A DNA stretch of 64,000 bases, from NCBI GenBank assembly GCA_910580105.1, contig CAJTWN010000007.1, positions 28,225 to 92,224 on the forward strand, in the 5' to 3' direction. The stretch is from an uncultured Clostridia bacterium (lineage in GTDB: Bacteria > Bacillota > Clostridia > Monoglobales > Monoglobaceae). The notes beneath the pieces are model-generated. The model was not told where the DNA came from. It did no database searches and saw only the letters and a list, made by a program, of their open reading frames with translations. A program made the translations under genes and the position numbers. Below, in pieces: positions 55,145-63,190 of this stretch (its first letter is position 1; every line of letters begins with the position of its first letter).

Positions 55145-56545
55145 TTATAATTTTATGTCTACATTTTCTTCCTTTTCTTTTTCCGGTATTTCGATGTATT
55201 GTTCTATATATCTCCCATAGATTTCTTTTTCTTTGTTAAATGTCCGCGGAATATACAAACTATCATTCACTAAATTATAGAAAGTCCCGTAGGTTAACGG
55301 CTCTTTTATTTCTTCTCTTGTCATTTGTATACTTTTTCCAAACGCTTCTTCATTTACATTGATCAGTTTTTCCTCTTCCGCAATTGCAAACACATCTGTA
55401 TTTTCATCTGTTTGTAACTGCTGACCTCCTATATTTCCATTCTCATTATTTAACATCCTCAATATGACAATTAATCCCTCTTCATTTGTCATTGACTCTT
55501 CAAGTGCTAAATTTGTTTTACCATTCTCCTCCCTTCCTTTTAATAACCCTATTTTTACATATTCTTCCGGCCTTTTTTTAATATTTTTTAAATTTTCAGC
55601 TCCTTCATCTCTATTAAAATCAATTTCTCCATTTTTTTTGATTCGATATGCAATTTCTGTCGCTTCTCTTCGGCTTATTTCTGCTATATTTTCCCTTCCA
55701 ACTTCTTCAATAATTCCTATTTCTTTAAAAAAATCCTCTATTTCTTCATATGTCTTCGCGTTTAATCCACTTATTGCTTGATCATGTATATTTTTTATAA
55801 AAGAAAAATTGGATATGAATCTGTTTGGAATATCTCCTTCATATGCACTATCTTCACGGTAAACGAACAATCCAGTATAGAGAAGTCGCATGAAGTCTTT
55901 AATCGGAATTTTCTCATTAAGCATTTCCTCTGTAACCTTTAAATTTGGGCAAAATAACATACTTCCATTTATAATTCCGGCTTGTTCCGCTCTATTGTAA
56001 AAGCCTTCTATAGGTTGATATACATCATACAACTCCAATTCTTCACGTGTAGAAGCAATCATTCTTTCCACAACTGCCAGAGCTTCTTCATAAGTTATCT
56101 CACGCTCAAATTGTGCATAATACTGCTCATCTATTAAAATACCTGTATACAATTGACACCACACCAAAGAAACATCCAACCAATAATCTTCTACTGTTTT
56201 TAAGTCCATATGATAATACGGAATCCCTTCTTTTGCATTTTGAAGATAATTGTTAATTCCGTCTTCCCATTCCTCATTTGTCATTCCAATTTCTTCTATA
56301 ACAAAGTCAGCATATATTCTTGTCCCAGGTACTAAAGCATTTTTTATAATATATGCTAAAGTGAGTGCTTCCTTTCTTGTCAAATAGGCATCAGAATCCC
56401 AACTTGTTCGCGTTAAATCCATTTTTTTTAAATTATTCATTATCACTTCATCAGATAATCCAAATGTATTTTCTTTTGCCACACCTATCACTGGTACCAT
56501 GAATAAACTTAGCATGAGTAAACATGCAATTCCTTTCTTTCTCAT
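55145..56545 (-). CDS. Secreted protein with SLH-like domains, partner of RHS cassette 5
   Basis: A 466-residue exported protein with signal peptide KGIACLLMLSLFMVPVIGVA. At least three SLH-like units are visible: YLTRKEALTLAYIIKNAL near residue 53, REITYEEALAVVERMIAS near 148 and ISRREATEIAYRIKKNG near 290, each followed by a GLL or GII turn. SLH domains bind wall polymers. There are no other recognised domains. It starts 24 bp after the truncated HExxH gene, in the position where each cassette carries a secreted stalk or SLH protein. It may protect against, or display with, the RHS tip product; that is inference. Confidence 0.75.
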   Translation of the reverse strand: MRKKGIACLLMLSLFMVPVIGVAKENTFGLSDEVIMNNLKKMDLTRTSWDSDAYLTRKEALTLAYIIKNALVPGTRIYADFVIEEIGMTNEEWEDGINNYLQNAKEGIPYYHMDLKTVEDYWLDVSLVWCQLYTGILIDEQYYAQFEREITYEEALAVVERMIASTREELELYDVYQPIEGFYNRAEQAGIINGSMLFCPNLKVTEEMLNEKIPIKDFMRLLYTGLFVYREDSAYEGDIPNRFISNFSFIKNIHDQAISGLNAKTYEEIEDFFKEIGIIEEVGRENIAEISRREATEIAYRIKKNGEIDFNRDEGAENLKNIKKRPEEYVKIGLLKGREENGKTNLALEESMTNEEGLIVILRMLNNENGNIGGQQLQTDENTDVFAIAEEEKLINVNEEAFGKSIQMTREEIKEPLTYGTFYNLVNDSLYIPRTFNKEKEIYGRYIEQYIEIPEKEKEENVDIKL

Positions 56546-56569
56546 TAGATTATTCCTTTCTATCTTTAA

Positions 56570-56950
56570 CTACTTATTTTTCAAATAATTCGCCAAAAAA
56601 TAATCAACAATTCCTGAGCCATATGATTTCAAAGTTGTTGCTATCGCTATGTCTTCTATATTTTTGCTCCCTATTTTCGTAGTATCATTGGGATCTCCAG
56701 TTAGTTGCATCGGAAAAGTTCCATATTCATTTGCACCAACATCCGTTCTTAATTTATATCCCAAATCTTTTCTAACTTGATTTTCTATGGTAATTGCAAT
56801 AGCTTCAGAATATCTAGAAGTAATCTCCTCTTTCGCTAACCTAAACTCATCCATTGTAGCGCCAGACTGTTTTGCAAATAGTATTTTATCTTGAAGTCCC
56901 ATAGCTCTAGTAACCGAATGGGTCAACTCATGAATGAAAACTGTTTGCAT
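56570..56950 (-). CDS. Truncated HExxH metallopeptidase-like RHS effector remnant (cassette 5)
   Basis: A 126-residue protein starting MQTVFIHELTHSVTRAMG, with the zinc motif HELTH at residues 7-11. Later parts are LRLAKEEITSRYSEAIAITI in shortened form (AKEEITSRYSEAIAIT), DLGYKLRTDVGANEYG and SYGSGIVDYFLANYLKNK. The cassette promoter and AAGGAG lie directly before its ATG, so the RHS core and the front of the effector were deleted. It is probably still expressed. Loss of the upstream half of the domain makes activity doubtful. Confidence 0.7.
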   Translation of the reverse strand: MQTVFIHELTHSVTRAMGLQDKILFAKQSGATMDEFRLAKEEITSRYSEAIAITIENQVRKDLGYKLRTDVGANEYGTFPMQLTGDPNDTTKIGSKNIEDIAIATTLKSYGSGIVDYFLANYLKNK

Positions 56951-56968
56951 TTGCTCCTTTTATGTCGT

Positions 56969-56997
56969 ATTTTACCATACTTTTTCCCTTTTTTCAA
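56969..56997 (-). promoter_or_regulatory. Cassette 5 promoter
   Basis: TTGAAA, 17 bp, TAAAAT on the minus strand, followed by AAGGAG. The same promoter occurs at 58223, 60776 and 62431. Confidence 0.75.
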
Positions 56998-57016
56998 TCT
57001 TTTCCTTCCTACTATA

Positions 57017-57052
57017 TAAAAAAGCGCCTTAGGTATTTTACCTACAGACGCT
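57017..57052 (-). terminator. Terminator of cassette 4
   Basis: AGCG...TAGGTA pairs with TACCTA...CGCT, then a T-run on the minus strand. Confidence 0.75.
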
Positions 57053-57077
57053 CCATATACAGTTTTATTTTATTAAA

Positions 57078-57761
57078 TTATTTTTTGTTGTCTGTCTTTT
57101 CTAAAAAGAAATTCATATACTTCACGCTATTCGTTTGATCAATTTGCATAGATTTTTCGTTTCCTCTCGGCATTTCTTCTATTGGCCAATATAAATACCG
57201 ATTTTTATCAAGCATACGGCATAATAAAGTATAAAACTGTTTGCTCTGTAATTCACCATCCGCAACGTACAATTCTAATTCCTCTTCCTTCAACAAACCA
57301 AATTTTATGCTATCTTCCATTATTCTTTCCCATGTCAATGTTTGTGGATCCGTCAAACAACGCAACATGAAAGTAAGCGCTTCTTTAACTGTCACTTCTC
57401 TATCTGGCATAAAATTATTAACACCATCTCGATAAAAATCTACACCTGCAGCAACATCACAATATTTAGCTATAATAATATATCCACTCATAATATCATA
57501 TCCAATATCAAGAAATACAGGCATATAGTAATCTGAATCAGCATACTCCAGGGCAGTATCTGCATCTACACCAATTAATTTCATAATCGTAGCAACACAA
57601 TCCCCTCTGGAAATTATATTATCTTCATTTTCAATATATGGTGCAATAATCTTAATTATTTTATCGTATTGACCATCTTCATAACAAATATTTAATGCTT
57701 CTACGTTCAAATTTATGTATAAAGAAATTAAAATCAAAAAAAATACAACTTTCTTCCACAT
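57078..57761 (-). CDS. Secreted SLH-like protein, partner of RHS cassette 4
   Basis: A 227-residue exported protein. The signal peptide is WKKVVFFLILISLYINLNVE. SLH-like units are visible at IISRGDCVATIMKLIGVD and DREVTVKEALTFMLRCLTD, with intervening DSDYYMPVFLDIGYDIMSGY. The ATG overlaps the stop of the effector fragment (TGATG), so translation is coupled. It is shorter than the SLH partner in cassette 5 and unlike it except for the SLH pattern. Confidence 0.75.
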   Translation of the reverse strand: MWKKVVFFLILISLYINLNVEALNICYEDGQYDKIIKIIAPYIENEDNIISRGDCVATIMKLIGVDADTALEYADSDYYMPVFLDIGYDIMSGYIIIAKYCDVAAGVDFYRDGVNNFMPDREVTVKEALTFMLRCLTDPQTLTWERIMEDSIKFGLLKEEELELYVADGELQSKQFYTLLCRMLDKNRYLYWPIEEMPRGNEKSMQIDQTNSVKYMNFFLEKTDNKK

Positions 57762-58147
57762 CAATATGCTGCTCTCCTTCCCATCGGTACATAATTCGGA
57801 TCATTCTTATGTACTCTATCATATTCTAAACGCAACGCATTTTCCGAATAATAAAACTTTGATGCCTCTATACGCGTGGTATTTGACCAATCACCATTAA
57901 TAACTTTTACATAATCAATCCCCGTTGTCTCAAGTTCTTCCGGTACTTCATTTCTCAACAGAGACTTTCCTGGTTCAGGTCCTCCAAGATAATATCCTGT
58001 GTTTGTACGATCTCTTTTAACACCTGTTAAACGACGTATAACGTGAACCAATTCATGTTACGGGATATAGTATCTTGCCCGCAGATAAATCAATCCACTC
58101 TCTGCATCTGTGTACTGGCTGTTGTATCGGAACGGATTGTATGCTCC
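57761..58147 (-). pseudogene. Deleted RHS tip fused to an HExxH effector remnant (cassette 4)
   Basis: The RHS part reads GAYNPFRYNSQYTDAESG and LIYLRARYYIP, then TAA, and continues in the same frame as HELVHVIRRLTGVKRDRTN. The junction at 58058 joins YY of the core to the zinc motif HELVH and leaves a stop codon. The remaining frame (57761-58051) holds GYYLGGPEPGKSLLRNEVPE and MGRRAAY. The deletion removed the core after YYDP and the front of the effector. A product could only start at a TTG within HELVH, so it is probably dead. Confidence 0.78.
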
Positions 58148-58207
58148 TTAATTTTGAATACAAATGTATTCAAAGCTCCCCCATTCATCTTCCACTTTTG
58201 CGCACAT
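58148..58207 (-). CDS. 19-residue leader peptide frame (cassette 4)
   Basis: ATG TGC GCA AAA ... encodes MCAKVEDEWGSFEYICIQN and ends at TAA. AAGGAG lies directly before the ATG, so spacing is short. The frame is continuous with the RHS core after the stop. It is present in three cassettes with one or two changes, so it is either selected or recently copied. Confidence 0.4.
   Translation of the reverse strand: MCAKVEDEWGSFEYICIQN
58153..58174. repeat. 22-nt palindrome at the RHS tip boundary (cassette 4)
   Basis: TTTGAATACA and TGTATTCAAA pair around TT. It sits between the leader frame and GAYNPFRYN and carries the in-frame stop at its edge. A short GGAGC repeat flanks it. Confidence 0.65.
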
Positions 58208-58222
58208 CTCCTTTTATGTCGT

Positions 58223-58251
58223 ATTTTACCATACTTTTCCCCCTTTTTCAA
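58223..58251 (-). promoter_or_regulatory. Cassette 4 promoter
   Basis: TTGAAA, 17 bp, TAAAAT on the minus strand; part of the repeated leader. Confidence 0.75.
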
Positions 58252-58271
58252 TCTTTTCCTTCCGTTTTCTC

Positions 58272-58300
58272 AAAAAAAGAAGAGGCCGAAGCCTCTTCTT
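58272..58300 (-). terminator. Cassette terminator (cassette 3)
   Basis: AGAAGAGGC and GCCTCTTCT pair around TTCG, then TTTTTTT on the minus strand. Confidence 0.9.
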
Positions 58301-58323
58301 TCTCAAATTTGCCTTATCTTTTC

Positions 58324-59724
58324 TTACTGCTCTATGTATACCGTCTGCAATAACTCTTCCCACTCTACCTTTGCTCCCAATGCTTCCGATACTGCTCTTA
58401 GCGGCACAAGGGTCCGGTCTCCTTCCATCCGCGCCGCTGTATCCAATTCTATTTCTTCTCCATTCTTCAGCATCTGATGGCTCCCTATGGTTACCTCTAT
58501 GACTGTTCCGTCCTTTTCTGCTATTGCTGTGTTTCTTCCTTCCTCCCAGTCAACTTTTGCTCCCAATGCTTCAAATACGCCTCGCATCGGCACCAGTACC
58601 CTATCGTTTTCCTGCACCGGCTCTACATCAAACGCTACCTTCTTTTCATCTACATACACGACAATTTCCTGTGGTTTGGCTTTTAATTCCTCCTCCTCTC
58701 TTACAGCTTCTTTTGTTGCTATTACTGTCAGATTTTCATCATCCACTACCATTATACATCCATCTGATGTCCATTGATAAGAAAAATAATTACCTTCTGA
58801 AACGAGCGGCGCTTCTATTTCAGCAATCAAATTTAACTGCATATCATAAATTTTTATCAGCGGCTCATCATCATCTATATAACCTTCACTCATAATTCCT
58901 ATGGTTTCATCATCAAGCATAATAACTCTAACATCACGCGAAACTAATACTAATGGTACATTGGTTTCTGCAATAATTTTATCATCTTTTATCAAAAATG
59001 AATAACTATCCTCTAAATTTCGTTTATTCCAATCTGATACAAGAACCATTCCATTTTCAAATACTTCAAAAGTAATTCGATTCACATTTTTAGTAAGAAA
59101 AGATCTGTATTGTTCCAACAAAGTATTTTGTTTATATATTTCCTTTCCATCTTTATTTAGCAGTACTGTATATCCAAAATCATGGATATCTTTTAATTCC
59201 TCCTTTTTACCATCATCTTCTATATACTCTGTAGCATAATAATATCCGTTCCCTAAATAATTTAAATCGAATTCCCATTCAAACTCTGCTTTCCAAGTAA
59301 ATGTATAATCACGTTTCTTATCATATACCTTATACTCTCTTTTTTTTATATCTTTTTCTATCTCTATTCCATGTTTTTCCGCAGTATCCCCTTTCTTGCT
59401 TTCATGTATATAATTTTTCAACTGTTTTATTGTTCCATCATATCCCATATAATATTTATACTCATCCTTATCTCCGCATAAAATCATTATCACTCCCTCG
59501 CCTTGATAATTATAACAATCTAATTCATATATATAACTCCTCTTATAACCTGTATCTTTCTCAAAAGTTTCCCAAAGTTTCTTTAGGGATACTTTTCTTA
59601 TCTGTACATCAGAATAATTGGTTATATTTTTCATTCCATCCTTAAAAGACATCCCATAACAGACGGAAACATTGAAAATTATTATTATTGTTATTAAACA
59701 TATAATACACTTATTTTTATTCAT
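58324..59724 (-). CDS. Secreted stalk-domain protein, partner of RHS cassette 3
   Basis: A 466-residue exported protein from ATG 59724 (GGAGG before). The signal peptide is KCIICLITIIIIFNVSVCYG. The N-terminal 330 residues have repeating Tyr/Asp/Lys strands that suggest a propeller-like fold (YYMGYDGTIKQLKNYI, GTIKQ, DIHDFGYTVLLNKDGKEIY). The C-terminal 110 residues are a complete copper-amine-oxidase N (stalk) domain: IVVYVDEKKVAFDVEPVQEN, DRVLVPMRGVFEALGAKVDW and DRTLVPLRAVSEALGAKVEW. It starts 13 bp after the metzincin-like tip and ends before the cassette terminator. Confidence 0.8.
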   Translation of the reverse strand: MNKNKCIICLITIIIIFNVSVCYGMSFKDGMKNITNYSDVQIRKVSLKKLWETFEKDTGYKRSYIYELDCYNYQGEGVIMILCGDKDEYKYYMGYDGTIKQLKNYIHESKKGDTAEKHGIEIEKDIKKREYKVYDKKRDYTFTWKAEFEWEFDLNYLGNGYYYATEYIEDDGKKEELKDIHDFGYTVLLNKDGKEIYKQNTLLEQYRSFLTKNVNRITFEVFENGMVLVSDWNKRNLEDSYSFLIKDDKIIAETNVPLVLVSRDVRVIMLDDETIGIMSEGYIDDDEPLIKIYDMQLNLIAEIEAPLVSEGNYFSYQWTSDGCIMVVDDENLTVIATKEAVREEEELKAKPQEIVVYVDEKKVAFDVEPVQENDRVLVPMRGVFEALGAKVDWEEGRNTAIAEKDGTVIEVTIGSHQMLKNGEEIELDTAARMEGDRTLVPLRAVSEALGAKVEWEELLQTVYIEQ

Positions 59725-59737
59725 CTTTTCCTCCATC

Positions 59738-60646
59738 CTAATACGAATTTTCTTCCACTAATTCCATCGCATTTGCATAACTAAAATATCCTTCTCCTTT
59801 ATAATCCAAACTTAGCAAAAACATTTCCAGATCTAAAGGCGATACGTCACAATAAACATTATCATGCATAACAGAATCAAATTTATAATAAGCAAATATT
59901 CCTTTATATGCATCATCTAAGTTTAGTCCGGCATGTGCAAATTCATGCGCCATTGTGTTTTTGAAGGATTGAACGCTATATACTATTTTCGATCCTCTAT
60001 TATCTCCATTATACATAAGCACATTTCGGGTACCCACTATTGTCTTCGAATGAGTTCTATTATCATCAGGTAATGTATTTATATCAACATCAATTATATC
60101 ATATATTGCCGCTTCCTCGGCTGTCACCTCTTGTACATTCGTTGTAATTGTTACTCCATTTACTTCACCTAACCATTGTTCCTCTATTCCACTGATCGCA
60201 AGTTCTCTAAATGTAGCTGGATTATCCTCTACAGAACTGGGATGTATGTCATTCACCATATTTCCATGGAAATAGATTTTTGCATCTACTGTCACACTGT
60301 CTTTTGTCCTTGTTATTGTTACCCCGCTTAATTTCATATCCTTATTAATAACCCCACCATTTTCAACAATATTTCTAAGCAGGGTTTCCTTTGAAATAAC
60401 TCCATAATCATATGCATTAGCTGCCGATGATATATTCTTGAAACTTTGAGAGTTCTGGTCCATTAATTCGTAATTTTCACACCATTTCTCAACCATTTTG
60501 GGATAAATCTTAAGTCCGCTGGGATCCACAAAGTTGACCGGATTGCCCGCACAGTACGCATACCAATTCAAACCATCCTTCACCGGGTCTTCCGCCATGA
60601 ACCGCCCTATTGACGGGTCATAGTATCTTGCCCGCAGGTAGATCAA
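59738..60646 (-). CDS. Orphan RHS tip with metzincin-like protease domain (cassette 3)
   Basis: The first 45 residues are the end of an RHS core: LIYLRARYYDPSIGRFMAED, PVKDGLNWYAYCAGNPVN and FVDPSG. The other 255 residues are a different domain with MAHEFAHAGLNLDD near residue 233, the zinc motif, and DSVMHDN, a Met-turn like that of metzincins, about 35 residues later. The TTG at 60646 opens the frame; an ATG at MAEDP is possible. The RHS part is nearly identical to cassettes 1 and 2, whereas the C-terminus is not. As a free tip it would lack the shell that delivers RHS toxins. Confidence 0.85.
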   Translation of the reverse strand: MIYLRARYYDPSIGRFMAEDPVKDGLNWYAYCAGNPVNFVDPSGLKIYPKMVEKWCENYELMDQNSQSFKNISSAANAYDYGVISKETLLRNIVENGGVINKDMKLSGVTITRTKDSVTVDAKIYFHGNMVNDIHPSSVEDNPATFRELAISGIEEQWLGEVNGVTITTNVQEVTAEEAAIYDIIDVDINTLPDDNRTHSKTIVGTRNVLMYNGDNRGSKIVYSVQSFKNTMAHEFAHAGLNLDDAYKGIFAYYKFDSVMHDNVYCDVSPLDLEMFLLSLDYKGEGYFSYANAMELVEENSY

Positions 60647-60700
60647 TCCGCTTTCTGCATCTGTGTACTGGCTGTTGTATCGGAACGGGTTGTATGCTCC

Positions 60701-60760
60701 TTAATTTTGAATACAAATGCATTCAAAGCTCCCCCATTTATCTTCTACTTTTGCACACAT
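60701..60760 (-). CDS. 19-residue leader peptide frame (cassette 3)
   Basis: It encodes MCAKVEDKWGSFECICIQN and ends at TAA, in frame with the RHS core. It is identical to cassette 2. Confidence 0.4.
   Translation of the reverse strand: MCAKVEDKWGSFECICIQN
60706..60727. repeat. 22-nt palindrome at the RHS tip boundary (cassette 3)
   Basis: TTTGAATGCA and TTGTATTCAAA pair with one G-T. Same position as in cassettes 2 and 4. Confidence 0.6.
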
Positions 60761-60775
60761 CTCCTTTTATGTCGT

Positions 60776-60804
60776 ATTTTACCATACTTTTCTCCCTTTT
60801 TCAA
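60776..60804 (-). promoter_or_regulatory. Cassette 3 promoter
   Basis: TTGAAA, 17 bp, TAAAAT on the minus strand. Confidence 0.75.
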
Positions 60805-60880
60805 TCTTTTGTTGAAAATTAGTTTTAACAATAAATGCAGACAATCACATAAAATTGTTATTATTCTAATTTTATATATT

Positions 60881-60914
60881 AAAAAGGAGCAGATATAATA
60901 AACTGCCCCCTTTT
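60881..60914 (-). terminator. Terminator of cassette 2
   Basis: AAAAGGGGGCAG and CTGCTCCTTTTT pair around TTTATTATAT. It differs from the AGAAGAGGC hairpin, so it is a separate terminator type within the array. Confidence 0.7.
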
Positions 60915-60928
60915 ATCCAAATTTTGAT

Positions 60929-61498
60929 TTATAATTCTTGAATGCTAATTTCCCCTGATCTAGCATTTAACCAAATTTTAACATCTGATATGTCTCCTAA
61001 AAATTTAGAATTGTGATTAATATATTCCTGATTTTTCTCCAATCTTTCATCAAAATCGAAAATAACAAATATCTCAAACATATTGTTGTTTGACGATGAA
61101 TGATCTAACATGAACTGTGTAATCAAATATTGGGTTTTCTCATTTACTTTTGTACGATATTTTTCATTAATTATTGCTTTACTTATCAAAAGTGCTGTTT
61201 CACTTTCATTTATAATTGGTTCATTATAATTTTCTATTAAACGTATACTCTTATTTTCTTCTGACCAGTAAACATTAGAATTAAATTGCTTTGCAATATC
61301 TCTAATTGAAATATATGTACGATCCTTATAAGAAAGTAAAGGATATTCTAAATCACTATTATTTAGATATTTTCCTCCATTAATAGATATTTCATAATCA
61401 ACTTGGTACGCATTTACCAATTTTTCTGTTGTTGCATAACCCACGGCCCCCAAAATAAGACTTATAAATATACTAAATACCAAAATTATTTTTCTCAT
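60929..61498 (-). CDS. Secreted stalk-domain protein, partner of RHS cassette 2
   Basis: A 189-residue exported protein from ATG 61498 (GGAGG before). The signal peptide is KIILVFSIFISLILGAVGYA. An N-terminal stalk-like segment reads YEISINGGKYLNNSDLEYPL, SYKDRTYISIRDIAKQFNSN and VYWSEENKSIRL. The C-terminal part has KTQYLITQFMLDHSSS and DVKIWLNARSGEISIQEL. It lies 14 bp after the clan-CD-like tip. Confidence 0.78.
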   Translation of the reverse strand: MRKIILVFSIFISLILGAVGYATTEKLVNAYQVDYEISINGGKYLNNSDLEYPLLSYKDRTYISIRDIAKQFNSNVYWSEENKSIRLIENYNEPIINESETALLISKAIINEKYRTKVNEKTQYLITQFMLDHSSSNNNMFEIFVIFDFDERLEKNQEYINHNSKFLGDISDVKIWLNARSGEISIQEL

Positions 61499-61512
61499 AT
61501 TTACCTCCAAAT

Positions 61513-62301
61513 TTAACTTTCTACTAATTTATTTTCCAAAATTTCAGTTACTCTATGTAATCCTTTTTGCAGCTTATGGATTTCATCCAACAAGTCTGTA
61601 ATAGATAAAAATTCCTCATCATCCTCCGACAAACCCGTTATTACATACGAATAACCATCTACATCAAGATAGATACTATACCCCTTTCCTTTATTTCTAT
61701 TTGTTTTAGTATGCGGTGGATTTCCTACAGGACTAATTAATACTGATCGCATTGCATGATTATCAATCCTTCTTGCATTATAGCCATCAGGTGCTATAAC
61801 ATAATTTACATCTTGTAGACTAGCTAATTTTGAAGCTGGATTTGTTCCAACATATTCAATATTTCCAGTATTACATGATAATAAAATTATTTCATCAATC
61901 TTTTTCCTTTCTAAAGATTTTAAATCTATTGATTTACCATTAGTCCCCCAAATCTCTTTCTCATCCCCATGAATATTAATAATAACCGTATCAATTGTAA
62001 CGTTTTTACCATTGACTGTTCCCATTTCATTCCAGCCCTGTTCAAAATCTTTTTCTGTTCCAACATAAATTAAGTGTACTTCTTTATTGGGATCTTTTTT
62101 ACGCATATCTTCTTTATATTGTTTAGCAGCCTTTTCTTGATCAAGACTGTAAAAAATATAGTCATCTAATCCGCTGGGATCAACTTTCATCACCGGATTA
62201 CCTGCACAGTAGGCATACCAATTTAGGCCATCCTTCACCGGGTCTTCCGCCATGAACCGCCCTATTGACGGGTCATAGTATCTTGCCCGCAGGTAGATCA
62301 A
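61513..62301 (-). CDS. Orphan RHS tip with a clan-CD cysteine-peptidase-like domain (cassette 2)
   Basis: Residues 1-45 are the conserved RHS core end (YYDPSIGRFMAEDPVKDG, AYCAGNPVMKVDPSG). The remaining 217 residues contain a His in IINIHGDEKEIWG near residue 109 and a Cys in ILLSCNTGNIEYVG near residue 143, then VIAPDGY. That His-then-Cys order at strand ends matches clan CD (caspase/C80-like) folds found in RHS and RTX proteins. The C-terminus has a helical region LLDEIHKLQKGLHRVTEI. Cleavage target unknown. TTG 62301 opens the frame. Confidence 0.82.
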   Translation of the reverse strand: MIYLRARYYDPSIGRFMAEDPVKDGLNWYAYCAGNPVMKVDPSGLDDYIFYSLDQEKAAKQYKEDMRKKDPNKEVHLIYVGTEKDFEQGWNEMGTVNGKNVTIDTVIINIHGDEKEIWGTNGKSIDLKSLERKKIDEIILLSCNTGNIEYVGTNPASKLASLQDVNYVIAPDGYNARRIDNHAMRSVLISPVGNPPHTKTNRNKGKGYSIYLDVDGYSYVITGLSEDDEEFLSITDLLDEIHKLQKGLHRVTEILENKLVES

Positions 62302-62355
62302 TCCGCTTTCTGCATCTGTGTACTGGCTGTTGTATCGGAACGGGTTGTATGCTCC

Positions 62356-62415
62356 TTAATTTTGAATACAAATGCATTCAAAGCTCCCCCATTTATCTTC
62401 TACTTTTGCACACAT
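62356..62415 (-). CDS. 19-residue leader peptide frame (cassette 2)
   Basis: It encodes MCAKVEDKWGSFECICIQN and ends at TAA 62356-62358, followed by AAGGAG overlap and the RHS core in the same frame. Confidence 0.4.
   Translation of the reverse strand: MCAKVEDKWGSFECICIQN
62361..62382. repeat. 22-nt palindrome at the RHS tip boundary (cassette 2)
   Basis: The same palindrome as at 60706 and 58153, at the same distance from GAYNPFRYN. Confidence 0.6.
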
Positions 62416-62430
62416 CTCCTTTTATGTCGT

Positions 62431-62459
62431 ATTTTACCATACTTTTCTCCCTTTTTCAA
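62431..62459 (-). promoter_or_regulatory. Cassette 2 promoter
   Basis: TTGAAA, 17 bp, TAAAAT on the minus strand. Confidence 0.75.
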
Positions 62460-62478
62460 TCTTTTCTTTCCTTTTCTC

Positions 62479-62507
62479 AAAAAAAGAAGAGGCCGAAGCC
62501 TCTTCTT
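62479..62507 (-). terminator. Cassette terminator (cassette 1)
   Basis: AGAAGAGGC and GCCTCTTCT pair around TTCG, then TTTTTTT. It ends the stalk gene and lies 20 bp before the next cassette promoter. Confidence 0.9.
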
Positions 62508-62517
62508 TCGTATCTCC

Positions 62518-63174
62518 TCACTCCCTACTCATTTCGTTCAATTCTTCATAATCTGTTCTGCTCATTTTTTTATAATAACTGGATACATCTTCCAATTCTC
62601 CAGAACAGCCGCTCAAATGTCCTTTATATTCTGCATTAAATCTTCCTTCTACAAATACATACTGGCCATTCAATTGTTTTGCTTCTTCCAACGGTACGCA
62701 AAAATCATTTTTTACTTCCAGTGCTATTGCATTTTTTGTATTGACATACGCCCAGTCCTCCTTTGATAAATATACCTCATTTCCTTCAAACTCTATGTTC
62801 CCTACTCCTTTAAAACTAACATACTGATTATGATATTTATATGGAGTCGCTATCAGATTGATTATTGATACATATATCGGATTCTCTTTGGTTCCTCGCC
62901 TTTCGTTCATTTTTTCTTCTGTTTCAATTTTTAACTCCACCTGCTTCTTTCCTTCATTCCATTCTATCCCTATCCCCAATTGCTCTGACAACTCTCTGAG
63001 CGGTACGTATAAACTGTCATTAATTGTGAACAATGGTTTTTTAAACTCTATAACTCCTGTTTGATTTAATAGTACCGGATATTCTACCCTTTCTATTTGC
63101 TCTGCGTATACTATATTGGATATTATCAGCATCCCTATTAACATACACATAATAATTCTTCTTTTCTTTTTCAT
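62518..63174 (-). CDS. Secreted protein with stalk domain and OB-like domain, partner of RHS cassette 1
   Basis: A 218-residue exported protein with signal peptide IIMCMLIGMLIISNIVYA. A stalk-type domain follows: LFTINDSLYVPLRELSEQLG and IEWNEGKKQVELKIE. The second half is an OB-like domain: ENPIYVSIINLIATPYKYHN, QYVSFKGVGNIEFEGNEVYL, QLNGQYVFVEGRFNAEYKGH. It lies 16 bp after the 63-codon gene. AAGGAG precedes the ATG. Confidence 0.8.
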   Translation of the reverse strand: MKKKRRIIMCMLIGMLIISNIVYAEQIERVEYPVLLNQTGVIEFKKPLFTINDSLYVPLRELSEQLGIGIEWNEGKKQVELKIETEEKMNERRGTKENPIYVSIINLIATPYKYHNQYVSFKGVGNIEFEGNEVYLSKEDWAYVNTKNAIALEVKNDFCVPLEEAKQLNGQYVFVEGRFNAEYKGHLSGCSGELEDVSSYYKKMSRTDYEELNEMSRE

Positions 63175-63190
63175 TTTTCTTCTCCTTTTT

